NCBI GenBank assembly: GCA_017997855.1
Contig: JAGOEF010000024.1
Span: forward strand, 1-13,329
DNA from: Bacteroidales bacterium
GTDB taxonomy: Bacteria > Bacteroidota > Bacteroidia > Bacteroidales > ML635J-15
Direction of reading: 5' to 3'
DNA: 13,329 nt
Shown: piece after piece, positions 6,262 through 13,329 of the stretch
How positions within the stretch are numbered: position 1 is the stretch's first letter
Layout of the letters: each line of letters starts with the position of its first letter
Notes under the pieces: generated by a model
The model's database searches: none
Told to the model about the DNA's origin: nothing
Seen by the model: only the letters and a program-made list of their open reading frames with translations
Made by a program: the position numbers and the translations under genes

Positions 6262-6963
6262 CTACATGTTGCCCATTTTACGCAATTTGCCCTCATCAAC
6301 AATTTTAATGCGTCTGCCACGAAGTTCAATAATGTTTTCGGACTTAAATTCAGAGAGTAGTCTGATTACCGATTCAGTAGCGGTACCAATCAGGTTCGCC
6401 AACTCTTCCCGTGTCAGCGTTATCTTAAGGACATTCTCGGCGTCTGTACCAAACTCATCTTTAATAAAAATAAGAATTTCGGCAAGCCGCTCCCTAACAC
6501 TTTTCTGTGCCATATCGGTTATAAAGTTATTGGCCTCGCCCAATTCTGCACACGCCAACTGAAGCATATCGATGGCAAACTCGTTATTTTTACGGAGTAA
6601 TGCGTACAAATCGGAGGCAATAACATGGCAAACAACCGCATCATCATGTACCTTTGCACTGGTGCAAGCCGGCTCGCCGTTCATTATTGACCGGTAGCCA
6701 AAAACATCGCCCGGCTTTGCAAACTTAATAATCTGTTCTTTGCCAGCCACTCCAGTTTTATAGATTTTAACAACACCGGAGTTAATGCAATATATCCCGC
6801 TGATTCGTTGTCCCTCTTTGTAAATGACAGAAGATTTACGGTAGGATGAACAGGTTTTACGGGCATTCACATAATCCAACTCCTCGGGGTTCAGTTTTCT
6901 GAAAATATTTCGACTGGTTCCAATACAATTTTTACAAATGGGTTCTTCGAAGTAATTACTCAT
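6262..6963 (-). CDS. Crp/Fnr family transcriptional regulator
   Basis: This 233-residue regulator has an N-terminal cyclic-nucleotide-binding-like beta-barrel (about 20-125), a long dimer helix (about 130-165) and a winged helix-turn-helix (about 183-225; TREELANLIGTATESVIRLL is the DNA-binding part). The N-terminus carries C10-x2-C13 and a further C38, with C59, C100, C112 and C138 in the barrel and helix. Such N-terminal CxxC pairs are frequent in Bacteroidota Crp/Fnr proteins; whether they bind an iron-sulphur cluster as in FNR is not shown. GDVFGYRSIMNGEP lacks the arginine-serine phosphate cassette of E. coli CRP, arguing against cAMP binding. It heads the - strand gene run before mqnC, which suggests redox- or oxygen-linked control, an inference from context. 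The ATG at 6963 lies 20 bases from the -7 box. Confidence 0.92.
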   Translation of the reverse strand: MSNYFEEPICKNCIGTSRNIFRKLNPEELDYVNARKTCSSYRKSSVIYKEGQRISGIYCINSGVVKIYKTGVAGKEQIIKFAKPGDVFGYRSIMNGEPACTSAKVHDDAVVCHVIASDLYALLRKNNEFAIDMLQLACAELGEANNFITDMAQKSVRERLAEILIFIKDEFGTDAENVLKITLTREELANLIGTATESVIRLLSEFKSENIIELRGRRIKIVDEGKLRKMGNM

Positions 6964-6983
6964 TGCTTAATGCTATTTTTTTG

Positions 6984-6991
6984 CAAAGATA
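6984..6991 (-). promoter_or_regulatory. -7 box upstream of the Crp/Fnr gene
   Basis: On the - strand the sequence TATCTTTG matches the Bacteroidota -7 consensus TAnnTTTG. Its end lies 20 bases before the start codon of the Crp/Fnr gene. At the -33 spacing the sequence is TTT rather than TTG, so the upstream element is weak, which would suit an activated or self-regulated promoter. Confidence 0.6.
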
Positions 6992-7086
6992 CAACATAAA
7001 CTTCAAATGCTAAAAATGTTATGCATCGTTGTGATGTCTGCTTCGTAAGCTTTCGAAAACGAAGAACTGAATAATGAAATTACATT

Positions 7087-7115
7087 TTGTGGCAAATTTT
7101 ATTTTTATAACTTTG
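7087..7115 (+). promoter_or_regulatory. Promoter of the polysaccharide chain-length gene
   Basis: TTG (7087-7089) is followed after 18 bases by TAACTTTG (7108-7115), close to the Bacteroidota consensus TTG-N19-21-TAnnTTTG. The start codon at 7147 lies 31 bases downstream. The promoter is divergent from that of the Crp/Fnr gene, the two -7 boxes being about 115 bases apart. Confidence 0.68.
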
Positions 7116-7146
7116 CCCAATTCAAAATTAAGTACCGAATGTTGAG

Positions 7147-9171
7147 ATGAGCGATAAAGAAAAGCAATTCAGTTTCGATACGGACAATCTTTTCAGGTTT
7201 ATTGTTAAAAAACAATTGCCTTTGCTGTATGTTTCGCTGGCTGCTTTAGTGGTTTCACTTATAATCAGTTATTTAATCCCTGTTGAGTATAAATCGACAG
7301 TTATTCTTTATCCGGCCTCACCGGGTTCGATTTCTCAGAGCCTGTTGTCGGAAAGCTTTGCCGAAAAAGAGTTATTAAAATTTGGGGAGCAGGAGCAAGT
7401 GGAGCAAATGATGCAGATTCTGCAATCGTCGGCCATTCGCGATAGAATAATCGAGAAATACGATTTATTCAAGCATTACGACATTGACAAAACCGGAGAT
7501 TATCCCATTACATCGCTACACCGGCATTATCAGAAAAATGTAAAAGTTACGCGAACCGAATACATGTCGGTAAAGATTGATGTTTACGACCGTAATCCGG
7601 TAATTGCTGCATCAATTGCCAACGATATAGCCGCATTATACGACAGCACGGTAAACAACATGCAGCGGGAACGAGCATTGAAAGCATTTCTGCTCGTTGA
7701 AAACGAATACAATAATCTGAAAAATAGAATTCAGGGGATACAGGACACGCTGCAAAAAATTCATAAACTGGGAATTTTTGAATTTGAATCGCAGAGTGAA
7801 GTGTATAATGATCAGCTTGCGGTTGCCCTTGCACAAGGCAACATGCGTGGGGTAGCCGAAATCGAGAAGCGCCTTGAAGTTCTTGCGACCTATGGTAGTC
7901 AATACACCAAACTTCGTGACCAGTTACAGGAAGAAGTAAAGAAACTTTCCAAAATAGAAGCCAAATATGCCGAAGCCAAAATAGACCTTGAGCAGGATCT
8001 GCCACATAAATATGTTGTCAGTAAAGGCGAAATTCCCGAAAAGAAAGCCTATCCGATACGATGGCTTATTGTTTTGGTTAGTACTCTGTCAGCATTCCTT
8101 TTTGGGTTAATTGTCTTGCTGCTGACTGATGGTGAAAGTAAAAAAAAAAGCCAAGCCCGGAGCATCCGGGAACTGGCTTTGAAAGTGTTGTCTAAAACAG
8201 GAAACTACGAAATAAACTATAATGTTATGGAACAGTATTTCAGAACTCAAAAACTTTTCGAACTGTCGCTTAAATGGAAATGGCATCTGCTAATAGTTGC
8301 CATTGCTGCGGCTGCCATCGGCACGTTTATTTCATCGCCGCTTATCATTAAACCAAAGTACAAATCAGTGGCCGTTGTATACCCAGCCAATATTTCAACT
8401 TTTTCGGAAGAATCAGAGACCGAACAGATGCTCGAAATTATACAGTCAAGAGATATCCGTTTCAGACTTTTTGATGCTTTCAACCTGGCAGAGCACTATG
8501 GTATCGACCCAAAACATCCACACTTTAAGACATTGATGAACAATGAGTTTGAGAGCAATGTAACATTTCAGAAAACCCCAAATGAAGCCATCGAAATTAC
8601 GGTGACCGACATCGATCCTCAGATGGCCTCCGACATGGTTGATTCGATTCTTTCTTTTTATACGCAAAAAATGCTCGTGCTCTTACGTGGAAAAGCCGCT
8701 GAAATATTACAGCTAAAACAGCTCAGCATGAACCGCAAGCAGCATGAAATCGACAGCCTCACCAGTACAATCAACGAATACCGGCAAAAAAACAACCTGT
8801 TGGATTACAAAACACAGGTAAAAGTCTACTCTGAAGCGGTAAGCGAAGGTCGCAGCCTTGATGAAGCCAGAAAAGTGCTGGATAACTGGAAGCAACTTGG
8901 GGCTGAATATCAAAAAACCGACTCGACTTTATGGTATGCTATCAACGATTTACATCGTTTTAAAAAGGAATATGATGAAGCTTATATGCATGCTACAAAA
9001 GAAGTAACATTCGCCCATGTAATTACCCATCCCTATCCAGCCGATAAAAAGTCGTATCCCGTGAGGTGGCTCATCGTATTGTTTTCGGTTTTAGGTGCAT
9101 TGTTTGCATCGGTGCTGACCATTTCAATCATCGAAAGCCGCAGGGAAAAAAGCCGGAAGAGTGCTGTCTAA
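7147..9171 (+). CDS. Tandem double Wzz/PCP polysaccharide chain-length determinant
   Basis: This 674-residue inner-membrane protein consists of two complete Wzz-type polysaccharide co-polymerase units in one frame. Unit 1 (about 15-331) has TM1 at about 24-43, the post-TM motif EYKSTVILYPAS, a periplasmic coiled-coil-rich part, the pre-TM motif KKAYPIRWLIVL and TM2 at about 305-327. Unit 2 (about 361-674) repeats this: TM3 at 380-397, KYKSVAVVYPA, coiled coil, KKSYPVRWLIVL and TM4 at about 640-662. A single Wzz is usually 300-380 residues, so the length is doubled. No tyrosine-kinase domain is attached. The role is to set the chain length of O-antigen or exopolysaccharide made by a Wzy polymerase. 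The linker (332-360) is encoded by ten As and a hairpin, so a frameshift would separate the units; unit 2 has its own possible ATG at 8227. It overlaps the downstream ligase/polymerase gene by 11 bases. Confidence 0.85.
   Translation: MSDKEKQFSFDTDNLFRFIVKKQLPLLYVSLAALVVSLIISYLIPVEYKSTVILYPASPGSISQSLLSESFAEKELLKFGEQEQVEQMMQILQSSAIRDRIIEKYDLFKHYDIDKTGDYPITSLHRHYQKNVKVTRTEYMSVKIDVYDRNPVIAASIANDIAALYDSTVNNMQRERALKAFLLVENEYNNLKNRIQGIQDTLQKIHKLGIFEFESQSEVYNDQLAVALAQGNMRGVAEIEKRLEVLATYGSQYTKLRDQLQEEVKKLSKIEAKYAEAKIDLEQDLPHKYVVSKGEIPEKKAYPIRWLIVLVSTLSAFLFGLIVLLLTDGESKKKSQARSIRELALKVLSKTGNYEINYNVMEQYFRTQKLFELSLKWKWHLLIVAIAAAAIGTFISSPLIIKPKYKSVAVVYPANISTFSEESETEQMLEIIQSRDIRFRLFDAFNLAEHYGIDPKHPHFKTLMNNEFESNVTFQKTPNEAIEITVTDIDPQMASDMVDSILSFYTQKMLVLLRGKAAEILQLKQLSMNRKQHEIDSLTSTINEYRQKNNLLDYKTQVKVYSEAVSEGRSLDEARKVLDNWKQLGAEYQKTDSTLWYAINDLHRFKKEYDEAYMHATKEVTFAHVITHPYPADKKSYPVRWLIVLFSVLGALFASVLTISIIESRREKSRKSAV
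8140..8182. other. A10 tract plus GC-rich hairpin at the Wzz unit junction
   Basis: Ten As (8140-8149, codons 332-334 plus one base) abut a hairpin with an outer stem AAAGCCA (8147-8153)/TGGCTTT (8174-8180), an inner stem CCCGGA (8156-8161)/TCCGGG (8165-8170) and loop GCA. If one A were lost the frame would end at TGA 8180-8182; if one were gained, at TAA 8193-8195. Read on the - strand the hairpin is followed by ten Ts, the form of a strong intrinsic terminator. The sequence is directly visible; its function is not. Confidence 0.8.
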
Positions 9172-10612
9172 AAAGAAGATAACGGCATTTTATATTTTAT
9201 CGTTGCTGTTTGTTGCAGCAAACGGGCTCATAGTATATTTAACAGAATCTTACCTTTTTAGCGCTATTCCCCTTGTTTTTCTGTTTTTACTATTTTCGCT
9301 CTTTGCGCTCGATAAAATGTTAATTCTATCGTTTGCGTTGGTACCTCTCTCCGTCCCGTTAAAAGAGTTTCTTCCCGGCCTTGATTTCGACATGGCACTT
9401 CCCACAGAGCCATTGCTTTTTCTGATATTACTGATTTTTATTCTGAAACAAATCCGTGACCGTGATTTCGATAAAAACATACTGAAACATCCTGTAAGCA
9501 AGGTATTGTATTTTTATCTGGGATGGATTGCCATTACTACTATTACAAGTAGTATGCCACTGGTGTCGCTAAAATATTTAATGGTAAAACTCTGGTTCAT
9601 TATTCCGTTTTACTTTTTACTCACACAGGTTTTTAAAAATAAACCCAATATTTACAAATCGTTTTGGTTTTATATTGTTCCATTTATTATTGTAATCATT
9701 TACACATTAGTCAGGCACGCTCCCCACTATTTCGACCAAAAATCTTCGAATTTTGTAATGACACCCTTTTTTAATGACCACACATCCTACGGTGCATTGC
9801 TGGCCATGTATATACCGATAATTGCCGGAATGGTTCTCGACAAAACGGGTCGAAAAATAACCAGAATAATCAGTCTTGGCGTTTTGGGTCTTTTTGTAGT
9901 TGCGATTGTTTTCAGTTATACTCGAGCTTCCTGGGTTGGACTTATTGCTGCGATGGGTTTGTTTGTTTTATTGAAATTAAAAGTAAAAATCCGCACACTG
10001 TTTATTGGTGCAGGTATAGTTGGAACACTTTTTATACTGTATCAGGGTCAGATTATGATGAATCTGGAACAGAACAAACAAGATTCATCAACAAATTTAC
10101 AGGAACACGTAAAATCAATTTCAAATGTTGCCACCGATGCCAGTAACCTGGAACGTATCAATCGCTGGAACTGTGCTATCCGCATGTTTCAGGAAAAACC
10201 ACTGTTTGGCTTCGGGCCCGGAACCTATCAGTTTAAATATGCACCCTATCAGTTCTCCTACGAAAAAACCATAATCAGTACCAATGCCGGGGACATGGGA
10301 AATGCGCATAGTGAGTATTTGGGGCCTCTATCGGAATCGGGCATTTTCGGAATGCTTTCGATGCTGGCGATTGTGATTGTTTTCTACCTCACTTCGATAC
10401 GACTTTATTACAAGCTCAAAGACCCAAAAACCAAAACGCTCATTGTCAGCATTATATGCGGCATGACAACCTACTTTATTCATGGTTTGATGAATAATTT
10501 TCTGGATACAGATAAGGCTTCGGCTCCATTTTGGGCATTCTTTGCCATTGTAGTCGCAATTGATGTTTACCATCAGGAAAAATCACCTGAAAAAGCCGGC
10601 GAATTGCTTTAA
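9161..10612 (+). CDS. O-antigen ligase / polymerase-like membrane protein (Wzy_C family)
   Basis: This 483-residue polytopic protein has roughly eleven to twelve hydrophobic segments and the features of the O-antigen ligase (WaaL)/polymerase (Wzy) superfamily: NDHTSYGALLAMY (205-217), SYTRASWVGL (252-261) with the conserved arginine R255, a large periplasmic loop (about 295-395) containing RINRWNCAIRMF, a GFGPGTYQF turn and NAHSEYLGPLSESG with H383, and a late membrane part with HGLMNNFLDT. It would polymerise glycan repeats or attach them to an acceptor such as lipid A core, on the periplasmic side. Ligase and polymerase cannot be told apart here. The start is GTG at 9161, inside the last 11 bases of the Wzz gene, so translation is probably coupled. 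Adjacency to Wzz supports a shared polysaccharide role, although no glycosyltransferase or flippase lies in the window. Confidence 0.87.
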   Translation: MLSKKKITAFYILSLLFVAANGLIVYLTESYLFSAIPLVFLFLLFSLFALDKMLILSFALVPLSVPLKEFLPGLDFDMALPTEPLLFLILLIFILKQIRDRDFDKNILKHPVSKVLYFYLGWIAITTITSSMPLVSLKYLMVKLWFIIPFYFLLTQVFKNKPNIYKSFWFYIVPFIIVIIYTLVRHAPHYFDQKSSNFVMTPFFNDHTSYGALLAMYIPIIAGMVLDKTGRKITRIISLGVLGLFVVAIVFSYTRASWVGLIAAMGLFVLLKLKVKIRTLFIGAGIVGTLFILYQGQIMMNLEQNKQDSSTNLQEHVKSISNVATDASNLERINRWNCAIRMFQEKPLFGFGPGTYQFKYAPYQFSYEKTIISTNAGDMGNAHSEYLGPLSESGIFGMLSMLAIVIVFYLTSIRLYYKLKDPKTKTLIVSIICGMTTYFIHGLMNNFLDTDKASAPFWAFFAIVVAIDVYHQEKSPEKAGELL

Positions 10613-10689
10613 AAAAATATTTAACTTTAACGGTTTTTTGATGCAGCCAAATGGAGGTGGTCTGCGTTAGAATGTTTTAGAATCTGATT

Positions 10690-13329
10690 ATGAAAAAAAT
10701 CGTATTTCTCATACTGTCGGGCATCTGCCTTTCGACGCTATCACAAGCACAAATTTCCACTTTTCCTTATACCGAATCGTTCGACTCGGGTAGCTTTCCA
10801 ACAGCCTGGTCTCAGGAATATATTTCGGGATCTGCAAATTGGGTTGTATCTTACGGGGGCTTTTCGGGCAGCCCATCGGCACCCTATTCGGGAAGTGGGA
10901 ATGCCCTTTTTTCGAGTCCCAATTACGACGGAAACGAAACTTTTATGGTAAGTCCGGCGTTTGATTTTTCGGCAGTTTCGAATCCCCGCCTCAAGTTTTG
11001 GCATGCTCAGTACAACTGGGATACCGATCAGGACAAACTATGGGTTTATTACAAGACCAGCGCAAGCGGCGAATGGATTCTACTCGCTTCGTACACTACC
11101 GCGGTAACTGCTTGGACACAGCGAACCATTGAATTGCCCAATACAGGGTCGGAATACTATATCGGGTTCAAAGCCCAATCAGGCTATGGCTTTGGTGTGG
11201 TAATCGACCAGATTGTGGTTGACAACGCACCTACCTGTAATACTCCTACAGGATTTCAGGTACTCAGTACCTCAACCGAGTCGGTTAACCTGGGCTGGAC
11301 ATCCAATGGCAACCTGTGGCAGATTGAGTATGGACTGAGTGGGTTTACTCAGGGTAGCGGTACTCTTATCGACAACATTACAACAAACCCATATACCATA
11401 TTCGGGCTGAGCGAAGGCACCAGCTATCAGGCTTATGTGAAAACCGTCTGCTCCGGGGCTTCGAGTGGCTGGGCAGGACCTGTTAACTTTACAGCCGACT
11501 GCAACCCAATCAGCAGCAATAATTTTATCGAAAGTTTTGAAAGCACCACGGCCCCGCCTGCTTGCTGGTCTGTAGTATATCAAAACGCCAGTCCGCCTGC
11601 CGGAAATTTGGTTACCCACTCATCGAGTTTTGCCTTCTCGGGAAATAAATCGTTCCGGTTCAGCTCCTATTCTCCAGGTCCACCCTACGGACAATACCTT
11701 GTTTCACCCCAAATTGCGGCATACACCGGGACGCGTGAATTCCGCTTTTGGTACCGTCGTTACAACTCAGGCAGCGAAATATTCAGGGTTGGATACAGCA
11801 CTTCGGGAAACAACCTGACAACTGACTTCAACTGGTCTTCCGAAATTTCGAATGCCAGCGCTGAGTGGAAACTGTATACGCAAACCCTGCCTGCCAATGT
11901 GAAGTATGTTGCTATCAATTACCGAACTGTTTTTCAGTACTATCTGTACGTTGATCAATTGCAGATAAGGATACCTCCCACATGCCCCCAGCCCGAAAAT
12001 CTCTATGTAAGTAACATTACAGCCGTATCTGCCCACCTGAACTGGATTGCCGGTGGAACAGAATCCTCATGGCAAATCGAATATGGACCGGCCGGTTTTC
12101 AGCATGGGGAAGGCACACTGATTACCTCGTCGTTCGCTGTAAATATCCTCAACAACCTAACGCCCAACACGCAATACGATGTTTACGTCAGGGCTGTTTG
12201 CGGTGCCGAAAACAGTGTGTGGACAGGACCTGTTACATTTTCTACTCCATACGGGTGCAGTCCCATAACCGGCATGACGGTTGAAAGTGTTTCATCGGGT
12301 ACCGCATTTATCAATTGGAATCCATCGGGTTCCGAAACATCATGGAATCTTGAGTATGGTCAACAAGGCTTCATTCCCGGTACCGGGACCCTGGTGCAAA
12401 ATATCACGACCAGCGAATACGAAATTTCAGGGCTTATTGCAAATACTTCGTATGAATTCCGCATTCAGGCAGATTGCGGGAGTCCTTTTGGTCTGGCGCC
12501 ATGGTCAATATTGAAGTCATTTGTTACTTTACCATGCGACAACGGATGCGACTATCAGGTTACGCTCGAAGATGCCTGGGGTGATGGTAGGGGCGACAGC
12601 TATATCAGTGTATTGCAGAACGGCTCTGAGACAGGTCAACTGAAACTCAATAATGGTCAGACATTGACACAGGCCTTATATCTGTGCGACGGCGAATCGA
12701 TTTCGCTGGTTCTTCATCCTTCGGCATTTGTGAGTGAGATTGGCTTAACCCTCGACGATCCTTTCGGGAATGAAGTGTACCAACTGGAACCTTATTCACT
12801 GGAAGAAGGAACCGGGATTACCCAATTGTTGAGTTTCACAGCAACCTGCACAGAACCGGAGTGTTTGCCCCCGTTCAACATGAATTTATCAGGCTTAAGT
12901 TCTCAATCGGTTGATTTAAGCTGGAATCATAGTGTTCCGGGAAGTATTTTTCAGATTAGCTATGGTCTTGCAGGTATCACCCCCGAGACCGGCACATTTA
13001 TCGATGCTATAAGCGCTGAAAATTATTCACTGGGAGGTCTGGCATCGCAACAGACCTACGAGGTATACCTGCGGACCGATTGCGGTAGTCAGTTCAGTGT
13101 TTGGACAGGGCCTTACAGCTTTACCACCACTGCCATGGACCTCAGCAATCCTGTTTCATGTAATGCTGCGATTAATATTCCCGACAATCATTGCATAAAC
13201 TTAAGCATCAATATTAATGAAAGTGACAATACGGTACTGGGTATGGACGTACTACTGGAAGAAATCCGTTTCATTATTGAACATCCCTTCGATGGAGATA
13301 TCGACATGAGCCTGACATCACCCGATGGC
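10690..13329 (+). CDS. Secreted multidomain FN3 / choice-of-anchor J surface protein (3' partial)
   Basis: The frame is open from the ATG at 10690 to the window end (880 codons, no stop), so the C-terminus is missing. Residues 1-20 form a signal peptide (KK, hydrophobic core, SQA cleavage). Then come a jelly-roll domain of cleaved-adhesin/choice-of-anchor J type (about 22-182; ESFDSGSFPTAW), FN3-1 (183-271), a second such domain (272-433; ESFESTTAPPACW), FN3-2 (434-520), FN3-3 (522-613), a Cys-flanked beta domain with EDAWGDGRGD (616-720), FN3-4 (723-814), and the beginning of a proprotein-convertase P-like domain (FIIEHPFDGDIDMSLTSPDG at the edge). The FN3 units share YG-x2-GF/I, GTL/F-I and W-x-GP-x2-F, and have paired Cys residues. 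This architecture is typical of type IX secretion cargo, so a C-terminal sorting domain is expected outside the window. Function may be adhesin or protease; no catalytic domain is visible. It follows the ligase gene by 77 bases. Confidence 0.9.
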   Translation, partial: MKKIVFLILSGICLSTLSQAQISTFPYTESFDSGSFPTAWSQEYISGSANWVVSYGGFSGSPSAPYSGSGNALFSSPNYDGNETFMVSPAFDFSAVSNPRLKFWHAQYNWDTDQDKLWVYYKTSASGEWILLASYTTAVTAWTQRTIELPNTGSEYYIGFKAQSGYGFGVVIDQIVVDNAPTCNTPTGFQVLSTSTESVNLGWTSNGNLWQIEYGLSGFTQGSGTLIDNITTNPYTIFGLSEGTSYQAYVKTVCSGASSGWAGPVNFTADCNPISSNNFIESFESTTAPPACWSVVYQNASPPAGNLVTHSSSFAFSGNKSFRFSSYSPGPPYGQYLVSPQIAAYTGTREFRFWYRRYNSGSEIFRVGYSTSGNNLTTDFNWSSEISNASAEWKLYTQTLPANVKYVAINYRTVFQYYLYVDQLQIRIPPTCPQPENLYVSNITAVSAHLNWIAGGTESSWQIEYGPAGFQHGEGTLITSSFAVNILNNLTPNTQYDVYVRAVCGAENSVWTGPVTFSTPYGCSPITGMTVESVSSGTAFINWNPSGSETSWNLEYGQQGFIPGTGTLVQNITTSEYEISGLIANTSYEFRIQADCGSPFGLAPWSILKSFVTLPCDNGCDYQVTLEDAWGDGRGDSYISVLQNGSETGQLKLNNGQTLTQALYLCDGESISLVLHPSAFVSEIGLTLDDPFGNEVYQLEPYSLEEGTGITQLLSFTATCTEPECLPPFNMNLSGLSSQSVDLSWNHSVPGSIFQISYGLAGITPETGTFIDAISAENYSLGGLASQQTYEVYLRTDCGSQFSVWTGPYSFTTTAMDLSNPVSCNAAINIPDNHCINLSININESDNTVLGMDVLLEEIRFIIEHPFDGDIDMSLTSPDG

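Noticed and set aside
7547..8005. 152-residue - strand frame within the Wzz gene
   Set aside because: It is an antisense shadow of a strongly supported coding region, with no family resemblance.
10622..10629. TAACTTTA upstream of the surface-protein gene as a -7 box
   Set aside because: The last base differs from TAnnTTTG and the nearest TTG is only 15 bases upstream, so the spacing is poor; not annotated as a promoter.
11226..13130. Possible DNA-level tandem repeat
   Set aside because: The repetition is at protein level (four FN3 units); the nucleotide sequences have diverged and show no tandem array.

Overview
The window looks like chromosomal DNA from a member of the Bacteroidota, probably a Bacteroidales-type anaerobe or facultative anaerobe. 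The evidence is three promoter-like sites with the phylum's TAnnTTTG -7 box (one with a well-spaced -33 TTG), a tmRNA whose tag ends in FALAA and which lacks an encoded CCA, a DUF4143 ATPase, and a large Cys-rich FN3 surface protein of the sort exported by type IX secretion. I cannot name a genus.

Left part (1-1863): an AT-rich leader and an AAA/DUF4143 ATPase gene (+) converge through a shared hairpin terminator on ssrA (tmRNA, - strand, 1342-1737). The tmRNA has a clear promoter, and its upstream region carries a perfect 15-bp palindrome in the divergent gap before a saccharopine/alanine-dehydrogenase-like oxidoreductase (1864-3081, +). Positions 3082-3450 hold no gene but a set of nested inverted repeats.

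Middle part (3451-6963), all on the - strand and read right to left: a Crp/Fnr regulator with an N-terminal CxxC, mqnC (radical SAM enzyme of the futalosine menaquinone route), a SAM-dependent methyltransferase of the RlmI/PF10672 type, and rpe. The spacing (18, about 70 and 112 bp) allows one transcript starting at a -7 box just upstream of the Crp gene, at least for the first two genes.

Right part (6964-13329), all +: a promoter drives a polysaccharide chain-length (Wzz/PCP) protein that is a tandem duplication of two complete PCP units in one frame. It overlaps by 11 bp an O-antigen ligase/polymerase-like membrane protein. Then, after 77 bp, comes a large secreted multidomain protein that runs off the window end.

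The most notable signal is at the junction of the two Wzz units: ten consecutive A residues directly abutting a GC-rich hairpin. A one-base gain or loss there stops translation within 11-15 codons and yields a normal single-unit Wzz, so this is a real fusion, a slippage-controlled fusion, or a homopolymer sequencing artefact splitting two genes. No mobile-element transposase, CRISPR array, rRNA or ordinary tRNA gene was seen.
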